The position numbers were made by a program, and so were the translations under genes. This document shows positions 48,901 through 60,055 of a stretch of 64,000 nucleotides of DNA, piece after piece. Each line of letters begins with the position of its first letter. Positions within the stretch are counted from its first letter, which is position 1. The notes beneath the pieces were generated by a model. That model was given only the letters and a program-made list of their open reading frames with translations. It was not told the DNA's origin and did not search any database. Source of the DNA: Glandiceps talaboti (taxonomy: Eukaryota; Hemichordata; Enteropneusta; Spengelidae); the NCBI RefSeq assembly GCF_964340395.1, contig NC_135556.1, forward strand, positions 16,560,642 through 16,624,641. The letters run 5' to 3'.

Positions 48901-51642
48901 TCCCCACAGCTGTTAATTCTTCCGCAGTACTGCGAAAAGATAGTGCTGTAAAAGATACATTAAAAGTAAAATCGTTCTTGTGCAATGCGAACTAAAATGG
49001 TTCAAAAGCCCCACCCCAAAAGCATAAGAATTTAAATTTTTTATCCTTACGTTGAACTTTTGATCTTGTCCCTAAACTTCTGAATAATAAGTTTTTGTAT
49101 GTATCATCGTGCATAACAATCAAACACTGTCTTCTACCAAAAATGTTGCCTTGGTTATTGACTGCACTACTTTAACCTGAACAGTATGTGTCAGACAGGT
49201 AACTATTTTACATGCAATGTGTGAAAAATACTTGACTACAAGCAACTCAAGTGACAAACTTCGTCCCACAATTTTGAACTTTCCCAGGTCCTTCAAGATT
49301 CAAATGAGCCGAAATGTAGAGAAACCCTATGCATTGTAGTCACGCAACAGAAGAATAAGTACCTTCAGTGAGAATCTGCCAATAATCTTCCCTCAGTTGT
49401 ATATCATTGGCATCTAACAACATAAACTGTATTATCATCATGATATGGGTTTGAGTACTTGTGTCTTCATTGATAATTTCATCCACAAAGTACTTCTTGT
49501 TGTCACATTGGACAGCTTGGATCAACAGCAGAGCTACAAGTTTACCAATTTCTTTGACATCACGGTCAAAACAAACCTTTGACCAGCTGACCTGTAGGTT
49601 TTGTTCACGGTAAACATCTGAAAATAGAAAAAGTACAAATTGGCATAATTTATCTATTGGTCTTGAGCTCATACACCACTGTGTTGATATTTAGTTATCC
49701 ATCACTAATGTCTACATCATACTGGTAATTCTGTCCTAGCTCGACTACGGGCAGTATATTTGTTACATGCAATGTTTGGGAACCCTGATAACAGAGTGAG
49801 TAAATCTGGTAAAACTTTCATATACAATGAAAATAATGAAACCTGAAACTAAATGTTGCCAGGCTGGACGAAAATCTTATCCACATTGCTTCTTTAATTT
49901 TCTGACATAACAAACATACACCATAACCATAAACCAACAAAGCTACACTTTCTTTGCGCCGACTGTGAGCTACAATTATCAGTTAAATGTACAACAATAA
50001 CATGTAAAGGTAAACCTAAAGCAGGCACTTTCATTCTGATATTTTTGAGACAGTCAATTAACTAAAACGTAACAACGGTACTTCAATTCTTGTCATGCCA
50101 GACAATAAAATATATCAATGTTGGTAAAAAATTTTATCAAGCCAGACATGTCGTTGCATGTTTCGTGATTTTGGTTATAGATTTCCATATGATAGTGTGT
50201 ACCACAATTTACTTGGTCTACCCTTGATGCTGAGGTGTGTATAAATAAGACATTATTGACTGTGGTATTTGTAAGTGACATGATATTTATGTAAGACTGT
50301 AATTTACTCACCTTGTAAGTATGAAATTATATATTGGAGTCTATCTTTTGCGTCATCATATTCATCTTCATTAAAAGTACCATTGACACTGTAGGCAGGA
50401 AATAAAAATAAAAATAACAATGTAAGTCACTACATTCTTCACTGACCAACATTCTGTATACAAATACCTGTAGTATTGTTAATTCACATCACAATACAAT
50501 CTTTTGTAAATTTATAAATACACTCTTTTGCAAATTTTCTATAAAACTCTCACAGTGAGGAGAACACTGTAAACAGACATCCGAATGTAAAAGTGACCAC
50601 ACTTCAGAGAAAATCTTTTAGACTTTTACTCAACACGGATGCATTGCTTTTGTCATCTTTGAGTACATTAAATGTTTGATTAAATTTGTTTTTCTTACAT
50701 TGTCTTTAGAATTTTTAGTAGGTGTTTTCCATTCCAGAGTTCCTGGAGTGACTCTACACACTGATTACTAACAGCATTGACCTGAAAAAAAAAAAAATTA
50801 TTTGGAAATAAATTTATGTCATGTGTGTCCATGAATTGAAGCAGCAAACATAGCTCTACACAAAATTTAATGTAGGGGCGATGAGCAAACCATACACAGT
50901 AAACTTCAACATCAGTGAAAGGTATCGGCGTATTACATGTTGAGCATACATGTATTTCTAAAATTAGACTGATATAGATATTAGATGTAAATTGTTTGCT
51001 CCATATTATTATAAATATCGTCACCCTTCACCTTTTAAAATTTAATGTCATGTACTTCCGACAACACAATCCAGAATGTTGCCAAATTTGTTGCATATAG
51101 TTATAAATGAATCCTCTTTTTCCCTAGGGGTATTTGTTTGTACACAAATGAGTTCATGCTGGGAAAATGAGGACTAAGGAACAAGATTATCAAAAACATG
51201 TAGTTCAGCTTCTGTGATGTTTATGTTATGTTTACTATCATCTGAAACGTGTAGTTGAGCTTCTGTGATGTTTATGTTATGTTATGTTTACTATCATCTG
51301 AAACATGTAGTTGAGCTTCTGTGATGTTTATTTCACTAATAACACTCTATTTCGGTTGTTGTTGTTTGTATATGTAAATATTTATTCCTATATTTATTTT
51401 CATTTTGTACAAAGGGGCCGGTGGCCTAATGTACTGAATAAACTACTATGTATAAATTAGACTGGCAGGCTTGTTTACTGTTGTCATTGGCTGGGACTGC
51501 AGCAGGTCCAGCATTAGATAGCAATAAACACAGCAAAACGTTGAAAAACCATTTGAATTCACAGTTCTTGAAATAGTCGACATCATTATATGTGCATTTT
51601 ACCTACCCAAGTTAACAAGGCCTTGGCCTTTGCACGGTCCAT
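35005..51642 (-). CDS. NUMA1: NuMA, nuclear mitotic apparatus protein (complete)
   Basis: Nineteen coding exons from high to low: 51607-51642, 50699-50781, 50312-50388, 49363-49617, 47951-48091, 47135-47262, 46314-46512, 45122-45239, 44241-44346, 43802-44024, 43336-43508, 41008-42816, 40251-40376, 39391-39628, 38658-38804, 37041-37300, 36051-36170, 35410-35529, 35005-35058. All phases fit and give 1470 residues (human 2115). Residues 1-150 match the NuMA N-terminal Hook-like domain (ALLTWVNAV against human ALLSWVNSL). Residues about 241-1158 are coiled coil, mostly from one 1.8-kb exon, as human NUMA1 has a giant coiled-coil exon. The tail has EDEPEHFDWGRVSELQRRN (about 1298), matching the human LGN/GPSM2-binding segment, and RESIAFSIGITPKK, with T1429 aligning to human CDK1 site T2055. 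By family it recruits dynein to spindle poles and, through LGN-Galpha, to the mitotic cortex. Exons 7 and 12 contain internal duplications. Confidence 0.94.
37380..37620. repeat. Dispersed repeat phrases in a NuMA intron
   Basis: 'gaggtaaaatctacc', 'cagtttccccataa' and 'ccctaccaaaatatggtac' recur twice within this stretch, and again near 45.43-45.56 kb and 63.92-64.00 kb. They appear to be part of the same wider repeat family as the copy at the right edge. Confidence 0.5.
41980..42609 (-). repeat. Three 210-bp in-frame coding repeats in NuMA exon 12
   Basis: Three consecutive 70-residue units (protein residues about 583-792) each start with KAKLAEEKDALQQEFGQLQ and end with KEQEEFFKGK plus I/T and EE. 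They differ by a handful of residues, and the DNA is nearly identical. They extend the coiled coil by whole heptads (70 = 10 x 7), so register is kept. Confidence 0.95.
42907..42988. repeat. (ACAG)n + (CA)n microsatellite
   Basis: About 13 CAGA units followed by CA units, in the NuMA intron upstream (5') of exon 12. Confidence 0.95.
43117..43317. mobile_element. MITE-like foldback in a NuMA intron
   Basis: The left arm (43117-43160, containing 'ataatgcacaagcggttcaa') pairs as reverse complement with the right arm (43279-43317, containing 'ttgaactgcttgtgcactat'). Both arms extend to 'tgatttacat...' / '...tgtgtaaatca' at the outer ends. The 200-bp size fits a non-autonomous DNA transposon. It ends about 18 bases from the NuMA exon 11 donor. 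Confidence 0.7.
44518..44830. repeat. Second copy of the 37-bp-unit element, unexpanded
   Basis: Same order as the element at 18.53-19.45 kb: 'aaaaactaaattctta', C-run, 'cagcacaattaatttcaaat', one 'agtatgtagtac' unit, 'tagtgaggaaaa'. A further fragment with 'aagtaaaatcgttcttgtg' lies near 48.96 kb. Confidence 0.75.
46351..46500 (-). repeat. Two 75-bp in-frame repeats in NuMA exon 7
   Basis: The exon begins IALR and then repeats a 25-residue coiled-coil unit twice (KHKEQ[Q/L]KKLEVALS followed by [S/K]EC and ending ELEM). The units differ at about six residues. Confidence 0.9.
51192..51335. repeat. About 52-57-bp tandem repeat in NuMA intron 1
   Basis: Three units containing 'gcttctgtgatgtttatg' and 'ttactatcatctgaaa'. 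The second unit carries an extra TTATG step. Confidence 0.9.
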
Positions 51643-52389
51643 CTTGTGACAACTTCACAGTCACACCAACTTGATATTAACGTTTACTTGAGTGTAAATG
51701 TTATATGCACCGTAATATTCTAGAAATAAAATATACAGGTAGAATACATATAAAAGAAAAGAATGTTCTCAAAAACAATGTTGACATAAAACCAAAAATT
51801 AGACTATTGAATGAGGTTTTCCTCCCTCCCACAGTTTTTGTTAGACCAAACCAAGTACCTAGGGCAATAACATTGATATGACAACTTCAGACAAGCCACA
51901 GATATTTGAATGAATGGGGGATTGCATGGAGTGGTGGTGTTGAAACAGTAACTGTAGAAGTTCAGAAGAGACATACTAGTATTGATTTTACAGGATGTAC
52001 ATTGGATGTATGTGTATTATGGTAATCCATTGACATTGCATGAGGACGGTCATGACATGGATGTATTGTCCCCTAAAAAATACATCATATTATTACATAT
52101 ACAGTAATTTACAATCTCTCGTCAAATAGCTCTTCCGATAACTTCCTATTACCTTAGACTGTCGTTAGTCTACTGAGATTTTAGACCCATAGTCTAACCC
52201 CAGACAATCAACACGTACAACCTTACTACAAGTGTTCCTGGCAACATGTAGTATAGACCATGGATGTATTACGGTGGTTTGTACATCCATGTTTGTTTAG
52301 ACAGTCTACACTGTGCACGTTAGCAATGTTTAGTTTTGTCTCTCGAAACAAAACGAATAAAATTTTGCATATTGATGGTTTAACTTACT
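51643..52389 (-). promoter_or_regulatory. Probable NuMA 5' UTR with one intron
   Basis: Reading the minus strand upstream of the NuMA ATG (51642), a good acceptor ('atttctag') ends at 51720 and a consensus donor (GTAAGTT) begins at 52388. This would place a non-coding first exon ending at 52389 and the NuMA start site close to the motif cluster at 52.54-52.65 kb. The splice sites are seen; their use is inferred. Confidence 0.45.
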
Positions 52390-52547
52390 AGTGTAGTCTC
52401 AGATCGTTACCTTGTATGGCTTACAACGCCTTGAAATGATATGTATGACCGCAGTAAATAATATCAACGCCAATCTTGGGTACATTCGCTCACGTCGACT
52501 TCTTTCAGCGCCATGCAAAATCACATTCAAAAGGAACCGGTTGACTG

Positions 52548-52642
52548 GTCACGTGACACAGGAGCCCAATCACGGCCACTTCTCGTTGGACGTAAACTTT
52601 CTCTCGCGAGAATTTGGATGTTTATTGACAACCAAGATGGCG
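52548..52642. promoter_or_regulatory. Bidirectional promoter motif cluster between NuMA and LRRC51
   Basis: Within 95 bases: GTCACGTGAC (52548-52557, palindromic E-box of USF/CLEAR type), CCAAT (52566-52570), TCTCGCGAGA (52602-52611, a palindrome known to mark CpG and bidirectional promoters) and AAGATGGCG (52634-52642, a YY1-type site typically at or just after the start site). No TATA box. LRRC51 lies to the right and NuMA to the left, so one element set could serve both. Confidence 0.65.
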
Positions 52643-52776
52643 AACTCCGTGTTACTGTGTTGAAAACCAACACTACAAAAACAAAACTAATCTGTCACTG
52701 TGAAAACGACATTTCACATAGACTGAAACTGAGATCATAACTTGTTGTCTTTCTGCAAGGGACACCGTATTTCGAG

Positions 52777-52947
52777 GTAAGATTACATTTGAGAATTTAA
52801 CAGCAGCAACTGTATTCAAATGTGGCAGCAACGCTTTGCACACAGTGATTCGCATTCTAATTTCGTTGAATCGAATACATCATGACGTTTCGGATATTTA
52901 GAAATCGGAGCCTTGTAACAATGATCATGCAACGTTTTGAATTTCAG
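52777..52947 (+). other. Probable 5' UTR intron of LRRC51
   Basis: 'ttcgag|GTAAGA' at 52776/52777 and 'gaatttcag|GAAATG' at 52947/52948 make a 171-base intron that removes the upstream ATGs (52882, 52921). This leaves ATG 52951 as the first start codon after the acceptor. Confidence 0.6.
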
Positions 52948-52950
52948 GAA

Positions 52951-54228
52951 ATGTCAACGCCACATTCTAGTGCACGCAACGGCAGTAGCTCGAGTCAACC
53001 GGGAATCGATTCTTCCAATGAAGTCCCACCACCCTTAGATTATTCGTTTCGATGTCTAACACAAATCGACGGTAGGGTCTCTATTTATTTCACGCATGTC
53101 ACACTAACTACATTCCCCATGGTTCTTAGATTTAATAACTACAGATATCTAACGTAGTTTATATTTGTGTGATAAAACTACTTATTTTCTATTTTGAATA
53201 ATTATATTACCACTTTCTTTTCATATTTTGATATCATTACACCAGATGTACTCTCTTTTGAGGGGGTTACTCTCTTCTAAGTTCTACATAAAAAAACCGA
53301 AAAATGTTCGTTGATTTATAGTCAGTAAAATTTTTCTCCAATCGAATACTGACAAATAACAAGACACTGTCAAATAAAGAAACAAATATAAATCATGAAA
53401 TTTTGAGGGCTAATCGTCATGCCTTGTACAAAAAGTGATCACGGCTAGAACTATTATAATATGTAATCAACATTCCATATATGTGACTCGGTACTAGGGG
53501 GGCAAAAATCAAATCAATGACATTCTCTGGCAAACTGTTGTATCTAATAGCATCTGGAATGTAAATGTGTACATACCGAGATAAGGAAATATGTCATTGA
53601 AAGTTTATTACCAGGTTTACAACATAGCCAGTCTGATTTACAAAAAATCTGATGTGGTGAAAGCGACTCAGTTGTCTTTTATTTATCTCTATTGCCATCT
53701 CTATATAGTGTTGTTTGGTTTTTATTTTGATCGTCTCCTTCCCACATTAGATGTCAGAAGGTGGCGATCACTCCCCGTAGCAACAAAATAATTAAGTAAG
53801 AAATAAAGCCATATTCACCACATCAGATTTTAATCAGACTGCAGTGTACTTAGTACGGATAGTTGTTATTCCTTAACATATACAGATACACAGAAATGTT
53901 CTATTACTAGAAACGTGGGGAATAATTTTAAAAATACACACCATTTCATATTAAACTGATATTTTTCTAACAGTTTTTAGTTCAGGGCTTTTTAATTAGA
54001 TATAGCACGATGGACTGAAGCAAATGAGTTATCATGTATGTTTACTTGGCTTTAATTTATTCAACAAATATCTTTATATTTTTCATCTAGTATCGTATGA
54101 ACAGCTGTGTTTACACTGTTATTTCTGCTTTATAGCAATCTTATGGAATAACTATGGAAACATGAAATAACTCTAAAACACCCACACTCATGAAAAACAT
54201 ACAATTGAACTAATATATAATATGTAAC

Positions 54229-54259
<31 letters not shown>

Positions 54260-57200
54260 TTACATGCAAATACATTATATGCACACACCTCATGTCAGCA
54301 TACATATAAATCAACGAGAGGTGTGGCTCAAAATACCCCTGTTCATTTTTTATAAATTTCTAAAACGTCAATAACCATCATTACAAATGTACTTGTACCA
54401 AAATCTTTGCAAGAATAAACATTATCAGATTGATTCAATTTTGAGTATGTAATTGATAGTATTTGCAATGTTCTTCTCAGTCTAAAAGTAGTGCTGGTAG
54501 GTCATTAGTATTGATTATAGAAAAATTGATATTACCATAAAAGATGTCAGTTGTAGATCATCATAAATCAATGTACATAACAATGGCACAAGACTGAGTG
54601 GGATGTTGAAGTTAAGTTTTCTAAGTGTTGTCGTTGGTGTTGACTACTGGTTATGCCAGTCAGTAAGGAGAAAACTTTGATATATAATCAAATAATTGTT
54701 AGTTAGCTTATGAAGACAATGAAGGGGATTTCATCCATGTTTACAAGTAGACAGTGTTCTAATTAGTTGTTGAAACTGGAACAATAAAACTCTCTTAATT
54801 CTCTTAATATTCAGAGTATAAAGTGAGATTTGCATGAACAATCATGTACATGTACAGTACATCTCAAAAATTACCCTTTGACTGAAACAGCACAGTGGAG
54901 TAGCATAGTAGCTGAGTGCTAAGACCTGGCTAAGACCACGATTTGCATTCACACCAGCATGTGTTAGCAAGAGACCAGGAGTGGTTAATGCCTACCCCAT
55001 CTCAATTAAACAACCAGACTGACAATATCGGGTAGAAAACTGGAACATGATTATTGAGCTGTAAAATGTAAAGCAATTTTCTCGACAATGTGTGGCTCAA
55101 CAATTTGTCAAGATTAAATAATGTATATAATTATACCAATTAGAATAATACATGTACAATTGACTAACTAGGCAACCAAGGAAAACAGTGTAACTGAGTG
55201 ACCTGAATACCATACATAATGGTGACCTACAGTTGTATGGATTCTATCAAATGGTATTTTTGAGTCACACTACAAGACAATACACCAACAAGTCATATTT
55301 ATACTAACATGTCTGTGATTTTATTTCGTTATTTTCCAAGTCAACAGAGGCGGCTAGCAACTGGGATATTGGTTTACTTCAAATCTCGGCAACAACTCTA
55401 ATACTACAAAATTGGTGGCAGATGATTCTTTGGGCTCAAAGCAATAATTAATCGGAATTGGGGGATGGGAAAAAAATCACAAATTACTGACTAAGATATG
55501 TCACTTGCTGCAGAGGTTAACATCTTCCATTATGTTGCTGTGTTCAAAGTAATTTGAATAACTAACAAAGCCAAGAGTTCAGCATTTCTTGTGAATAAAC
55601 AAAAGATTGCACATGCACCTATTGTTTGTAAAATTTCAATTTCCCTTTTCATTATTTCTATGATATATATTATAATTATGAATATGAACACCATAGTTCT
55701 GTTTCAGTGTGCATTATCACATGATAATAATGACTATGTCAAGAGTAAGTTCAATGTCCCTTTCCATCAATTCCACCCTTACGTGTTTCATGAACTTTAC
55801 CAGACTACAGTCCCTTCCTAGTTCTTGGAGGGACTAACAAAGAGCTTCACAAGAAATGTTGAAACTTGCTGTCATCTTTGAACACAGCCAACAATTAGGA
55901 TGGTGCAAAAAAATCACAGCTTTTAACCCTTGATAATTCTGCAGCTGAAATGCTCAATTTTTCACCACATGCCATCCATCTGCATTGTATTCATCCAACC
56001 TTCCATGCTAGCTTTGCATTTGCTGACAACACATCTATCACTTGCTTTGATTGTGCTGCTCTTTTTTTTATGTTTCTGTGATCATGCTTTTGACCTTTCA
56101 TAGCCTTGCCACAGTCACCCCTCTGCATCAATGACATAATGGGGGGGATCTCACTATGATATATGTGTGATGACATACCTACCACAGTTGAGAATACTGT
56201 CATTGCAGATATCCTAGATGAAGATCCTAGAACAGGGAAACGAGCCTTGAAGAAAACGGATGAAGGCAAAATTATCTCCTCTGCTTTCAAAGTGAATAAC
56301 AATTCAATTCAGGACCTCGATGGTTTTGCTGATATCATGAGTAAACTCTTTGATAAACCTGAAGAGGTGTCCTGGATTGATTTGTCGTTCAATGAAATTA
56401 ACAAACTTGATGATGTAAGTATGTCCAGGTAGACTGGTAGGAATTGTACATCTCTAACAAACGATATATAGTTTGTGAAATGAGACGACTCACAGCTGGC
56501 ACGTCCGGTACTTCAAGCTTTAATTTCACCAAAAATAAGCAACTTTTTTTTCCGCACAGCAGTAAACAACATCATGTCCTATCTAACTCTTGCAAATCAA
56601 TACTATTCCATTGTATTGTGTAAAATAATAGATTTGCAACTACTTCACTCTTGCACTTCCTGGTGGTGGCTCTCAATAATGGTGTTTTGTCATTCTGTGT
56701 TGCTTTTAAAATAATATCATTAATGCATATAAGGTAAAAAATAAATGCTAATCAATATTTGGACTGCAAAGGCTATGAATTGAAGACGTTTTTGTTTCAC
56801 AAACTAATTGTTTGTGAGATGTATGATTCTCAGAGAAGCCCAGATGATATTTTTACTGGGGCTAATCTAACATGCATGATGAACTGGTGTATAAATGAAA
56901 TAACTAATCCAAATTATATTGACAAATATGCATGAAAAGTGGTGTTGCTATTGACAAGCATGTTGGTTTTCAACTAAAATGTCAGAACATTACAGCTGGA
57001 AAGGTAAGCTAATCATTTCAACTTTGCATGCCATGGACACTGAAATCTGATATCAGTGTGACAGTGACAGTAGAGTATGAAACAGACAATTTAAGTATGA
57101 ACTAAATACCAACTACAAATATAGATTTATTTTGCATTGTGCTTGTATTTTTTTGAGGTCGAGATTTTCATCATTTTAACACATGAAATTATTACTGTTG

Positions 57201-58642
57201 TATATTGATTTGATAGTGACATTGGTATCATTAATATATACTTTGTTATTAAAATCCAAATTTTACATATATGTTATAAATTATAGAGATATGCATGTTG
57301 TCATGTTTATATGAAAGTATGATGTTGATTGTGACATCAATATGTATATAATGTTTTCGAAATCCAACTTTTGCATGTATGTTATAAAAAGTGATGTGTA
57401 AGTCAGTACATGATTATTATTATTATATGAAAGCATTATTCATTTTGATTTTGTCATATCTTATAAATTGGATACCCTTCATGCTGAGCTACTGTAATAA
57501 ATATGATAAAATAAACATATGCATGACTAGCCCCATCTACATGGCACTAAAACTCCTACCTGAGGTAGGATTCAGGATATTTTGAAGCCCATGTAGACGC
57601 AAACGTGTCCTGAACCTGTCCTGAAACCCTCCTGACTTTGTCCTATGTACTGTCATGACGGAAGGCGCGACATCTACACTGTAACCTTCCTACGTGTAGA
57701 CACAAATCCTACCTCAGGTAGGACTTGGGACTGCCTCAGGTAGGATGACCTACGTGTAGATGGGGCTAGTGAGAGTTAGAGAGACATGCAGCCAGACAGA
57801 GGTACTCTCCCACTTTCTCTTCAAAAAGAAAAATTGCTTTGTTGGATATATTACAATGAATACCTGTACTTCTCAAACAAATACTGTACACCATGAGGTG
57901 TAGTGAATCTCCTGTGAGTAAACATATTAATTGAAGCTGCACAGTGTGGTACAATAAGTCCAATCAAATTGATTTTTGGATCCACTCCCAAAAATCAGTG
58001 ATCTTAATTTCAAACTCCAATATGGATAAAACCAACCTCTAATTGACATGCAAAATGTCTAGTTATTGGTTTTTTAACAATTGTCAGTAACTATATCAAT
58101 ATTGTGGACTGTCTGATTGTAAAAATAATACTTCAGTTAGGGTTTGTGCTGCTTTAACTAGGATTGATCTCTTTTTAAATTTGTAGAATTCTCAGTGTTT
58201 ATTTTCCTTTAAATTCCTGTTGACCCATCACATATGTTCAAGAAAACCTGGCAATGTATGACATCCACAGACATCACCCTGGACCACAGTTTTGACTTCA
58301 GAACACCTATCAGATATTCATTTGATATTTAATTTTGTTTGCTCCCCCCAGGTCATTCTTCAATACACTGGACTGAAGATGTTGTATCTCCATGGCAACG
58401 CTATAGATGATTTGACAGAGATCGATAAACTGGCTAGACTACCCAGTTTGATGAGTCTGAGTCTCCATGGAAACCCAATAGAAAGTGAAAAAGGTTACAG
58501 GAATTACGTACTGACCAAAATTCCACAGTTACGAACACTGGATTTCAGTCGTGTGACAAAGTCTGACACGAATGACGCTGCTACCTGGAATAAAATGTAT
58601 GGCGGTAAAAGGAGACCAAAGAAGAAGAAAAAGAAAGAATAG
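52951..58642 (+). CDS. LRRC51: Leucine-rich repeat-containing protein 51
   Basis: Three coding exons, 52951-53071, 56209-56414 and 58352-58642 (phases 1 and 0), give 205 residues (human 192). It matches human LRRC51 along its length: PPPLDYSFRCLTQI against EPPLDYSFRSIHVI, EDPRTGKRALKK against EEPRTGLRPLKR, WIDLSFNEINKLDD, LYLHGNAIDDL, LTLHGNPMEEEKGYR-like SLHGNPIESEKGYRNYVL, then DFSRVTKSD. It has three or so leucine-rich repeats plus a cap and ends in a Lys-rich tail (PKKKKKKE). Its biochemical role is poorly known; in humans the locus (LRTOMT) also encodes a separate methyltransferase through other exons, none of which I see here. It is transcribed divergently from NuMA. Confidence 0.94.
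53072..56208 (+). other. LRRC51 first coding intron
   Basis: No exon recognised inside. It contains an (AC)n tract at about 54235-54260. A phrase near 53.80 kb ('attcaccacatcagatttta') also occurs in a NuMA intron near 46.11 kb ('attcaccacttcagatttta'), so a small dispersed repeat is shared. The rest is AT-rich and unremarkable. Confidence 0.6.
57537..57769. mobile_element. MITE with terminal inverted repeats in an LRRC51 intron
   Basis: The element begins CTAGCCCCATCTACATG and ends CGTGTAGATGGGGCTAG, near-perfect 17-base inverted ends, and is flanked by TGA on both sides (57534-57536, 57770-57772), possibly a 3-base target duplication. Inside, 'cctacctgaggtagga' and 'cctacctcaggtagga' palindromes recur. 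At 233 bp with no coding capacity it is a non-autonomous DNA transposon; a 3-base duplication would fit a PIF/Harbinger-like source, but that is a guess. Confidence 0.85.
57880..58160. repeat. Dispersed repeat family A, copy 2
   Basis: 'gaatctcctgtgagtaaaca', 'gacatgcaaaatgtctagtt' and 'gattgatttttggatcc'-like phrases follow the same order as copies at 33.8 and 63.6 kb. Confidence 0.6.
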
Positions 58643-59343
58643 ATATTCTATTTCAACTGACATCAATACATGATTAACTAGTTTACAAAATCAAATACAC
58701 TTCAAAGGAAATGAAACTTGTATATCAACCATGAAATTTTTAACAAATTTTGAATGCGTAACTCAGTAATGTACTTTCTTACTTACTTACTTACTTACAA
58801 GTGTAGTCTTTTGCCAAAAATCTGTTATTTTTAATGTATAAATATAATTCCCATGGCAAAATAATGTGTGACAAGTTGTAAAAATGATACAAAGAAATTC
58901 AAATCATTTGCCAATAATCATGAATTGCGATTAGCATAAAAATATTTTCAATCCGTCCTATATTTTAAAATTTCATAGATCAGAAATTGTATTAAATTTC
59001 TGATTTTTACAACATTTTTGCTGACTTAGCATTCACAGAATAATATTCTATATAATAATTACTGGTAGTACATTTTACCATAGACCCCATGATTTTACCT
59101 GGATCTGTTGAACCGAAGTCTTCACCATGTAATCATGATGTAATAACCAGAAATATGTTCAAATGTATCAACTTATGAAATTATCATGTATGTGTATATT
59201 GTATATTTTCCCAATATTGTTGTCGTTGAGTGTTGTACAAATTGTAGAAAAAAAAACCCAGATGCATTAATGATGTAATCTCCAATCACTGACATTGTCA
59301 CTAGACAAAAGATGAAAATATATCAGACGTAGAAATTATTTGT

Positions 59344-59349
59344 AATAAA
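59344..59349 (+). promoter_or_regulatory. Possible LRRC51 poly(A) signal
   Basis: AATAAA about 700 bases beyond the LRRC51 stop. I saw no canonical signal closer; an ATTAAA near 59.0 kb is an alternative. Confidence 0.35.
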
Positions 59350-59404
59350 ACAGTACACTGATTTGTGACAAAGAAAAACAAAAGATTGAATCATGAGTTT
59401 TACT

Positions 59405-60055
59405 TTATGGATTTTTGTCACTGTTCTCAAGTTCCTTATCTTCCAATGTTCAAAAATACTGCAACATATGACTTGGACTTAGTTGGAGGTGAAAGGTCAG
59501 GGATAGTGTACACCATATGTTGATTTTTGTGACCATTCTGACTTCCATCATGTGTCACAAAGCTATAACATATGACCTTGGAGATGAAGATTAAGGTTAG
59601 TCATGTACATCATGTTGATTTTTGTTAACATTCTGAGATGAGCTTCCATTATGTGCCACAAAACTCTTTACATATGACCCTGGAGATGAAAGTCAAGGTT
59701 AGTGTGCAATGTCAATTTTTGTGACCATGAGGTTTAACTTCCATGATGTGCCACAAAATTAACATGTGACCCTGGAGATGAAAGTCAAAGTTAGTGTACA
59801 ACATGTCCATTTTAGTGACCATTCTGAGGTTTAACCTCTATCCTGTGACAAAATTAACATGTGACCTTGGAGATGAAGGTCAAGGTTAGTGTGCAACAAT
59901 TTTGTGACCATTCTGAGGTTTAACTTCCATTATGTGTCAAAAAACAGGACCTTGGAGATGACGATTAACATTAGTGTACAACATGTTGATATTTGTGACT
60001 GTTCTGAGGTTTACCTTCCAATATGTGTCCCAAAACTCTAACATGACCTTGGAGA
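59405..60055. repeat. About 90-bp tandem array, roughly 7 copies
   Basis: Units contain 'gaccttggagatgaaggtca', 'aggttagtgt', 'ttttgtgaccattctgag' and 'acttccattatgtgtca', in that order, with moderate divergence and length variation. It starts within the probable LRRC51 3' UTR zone. Confidence 0.85.

Noticed and set aside
52513-52740. 75-residue ORF in the NuMA-LRRC51 promoter region
   Set aside because: It spans the promoter motifs, has no homology I recognise and ends before the LRRC51 5' UTR donor.
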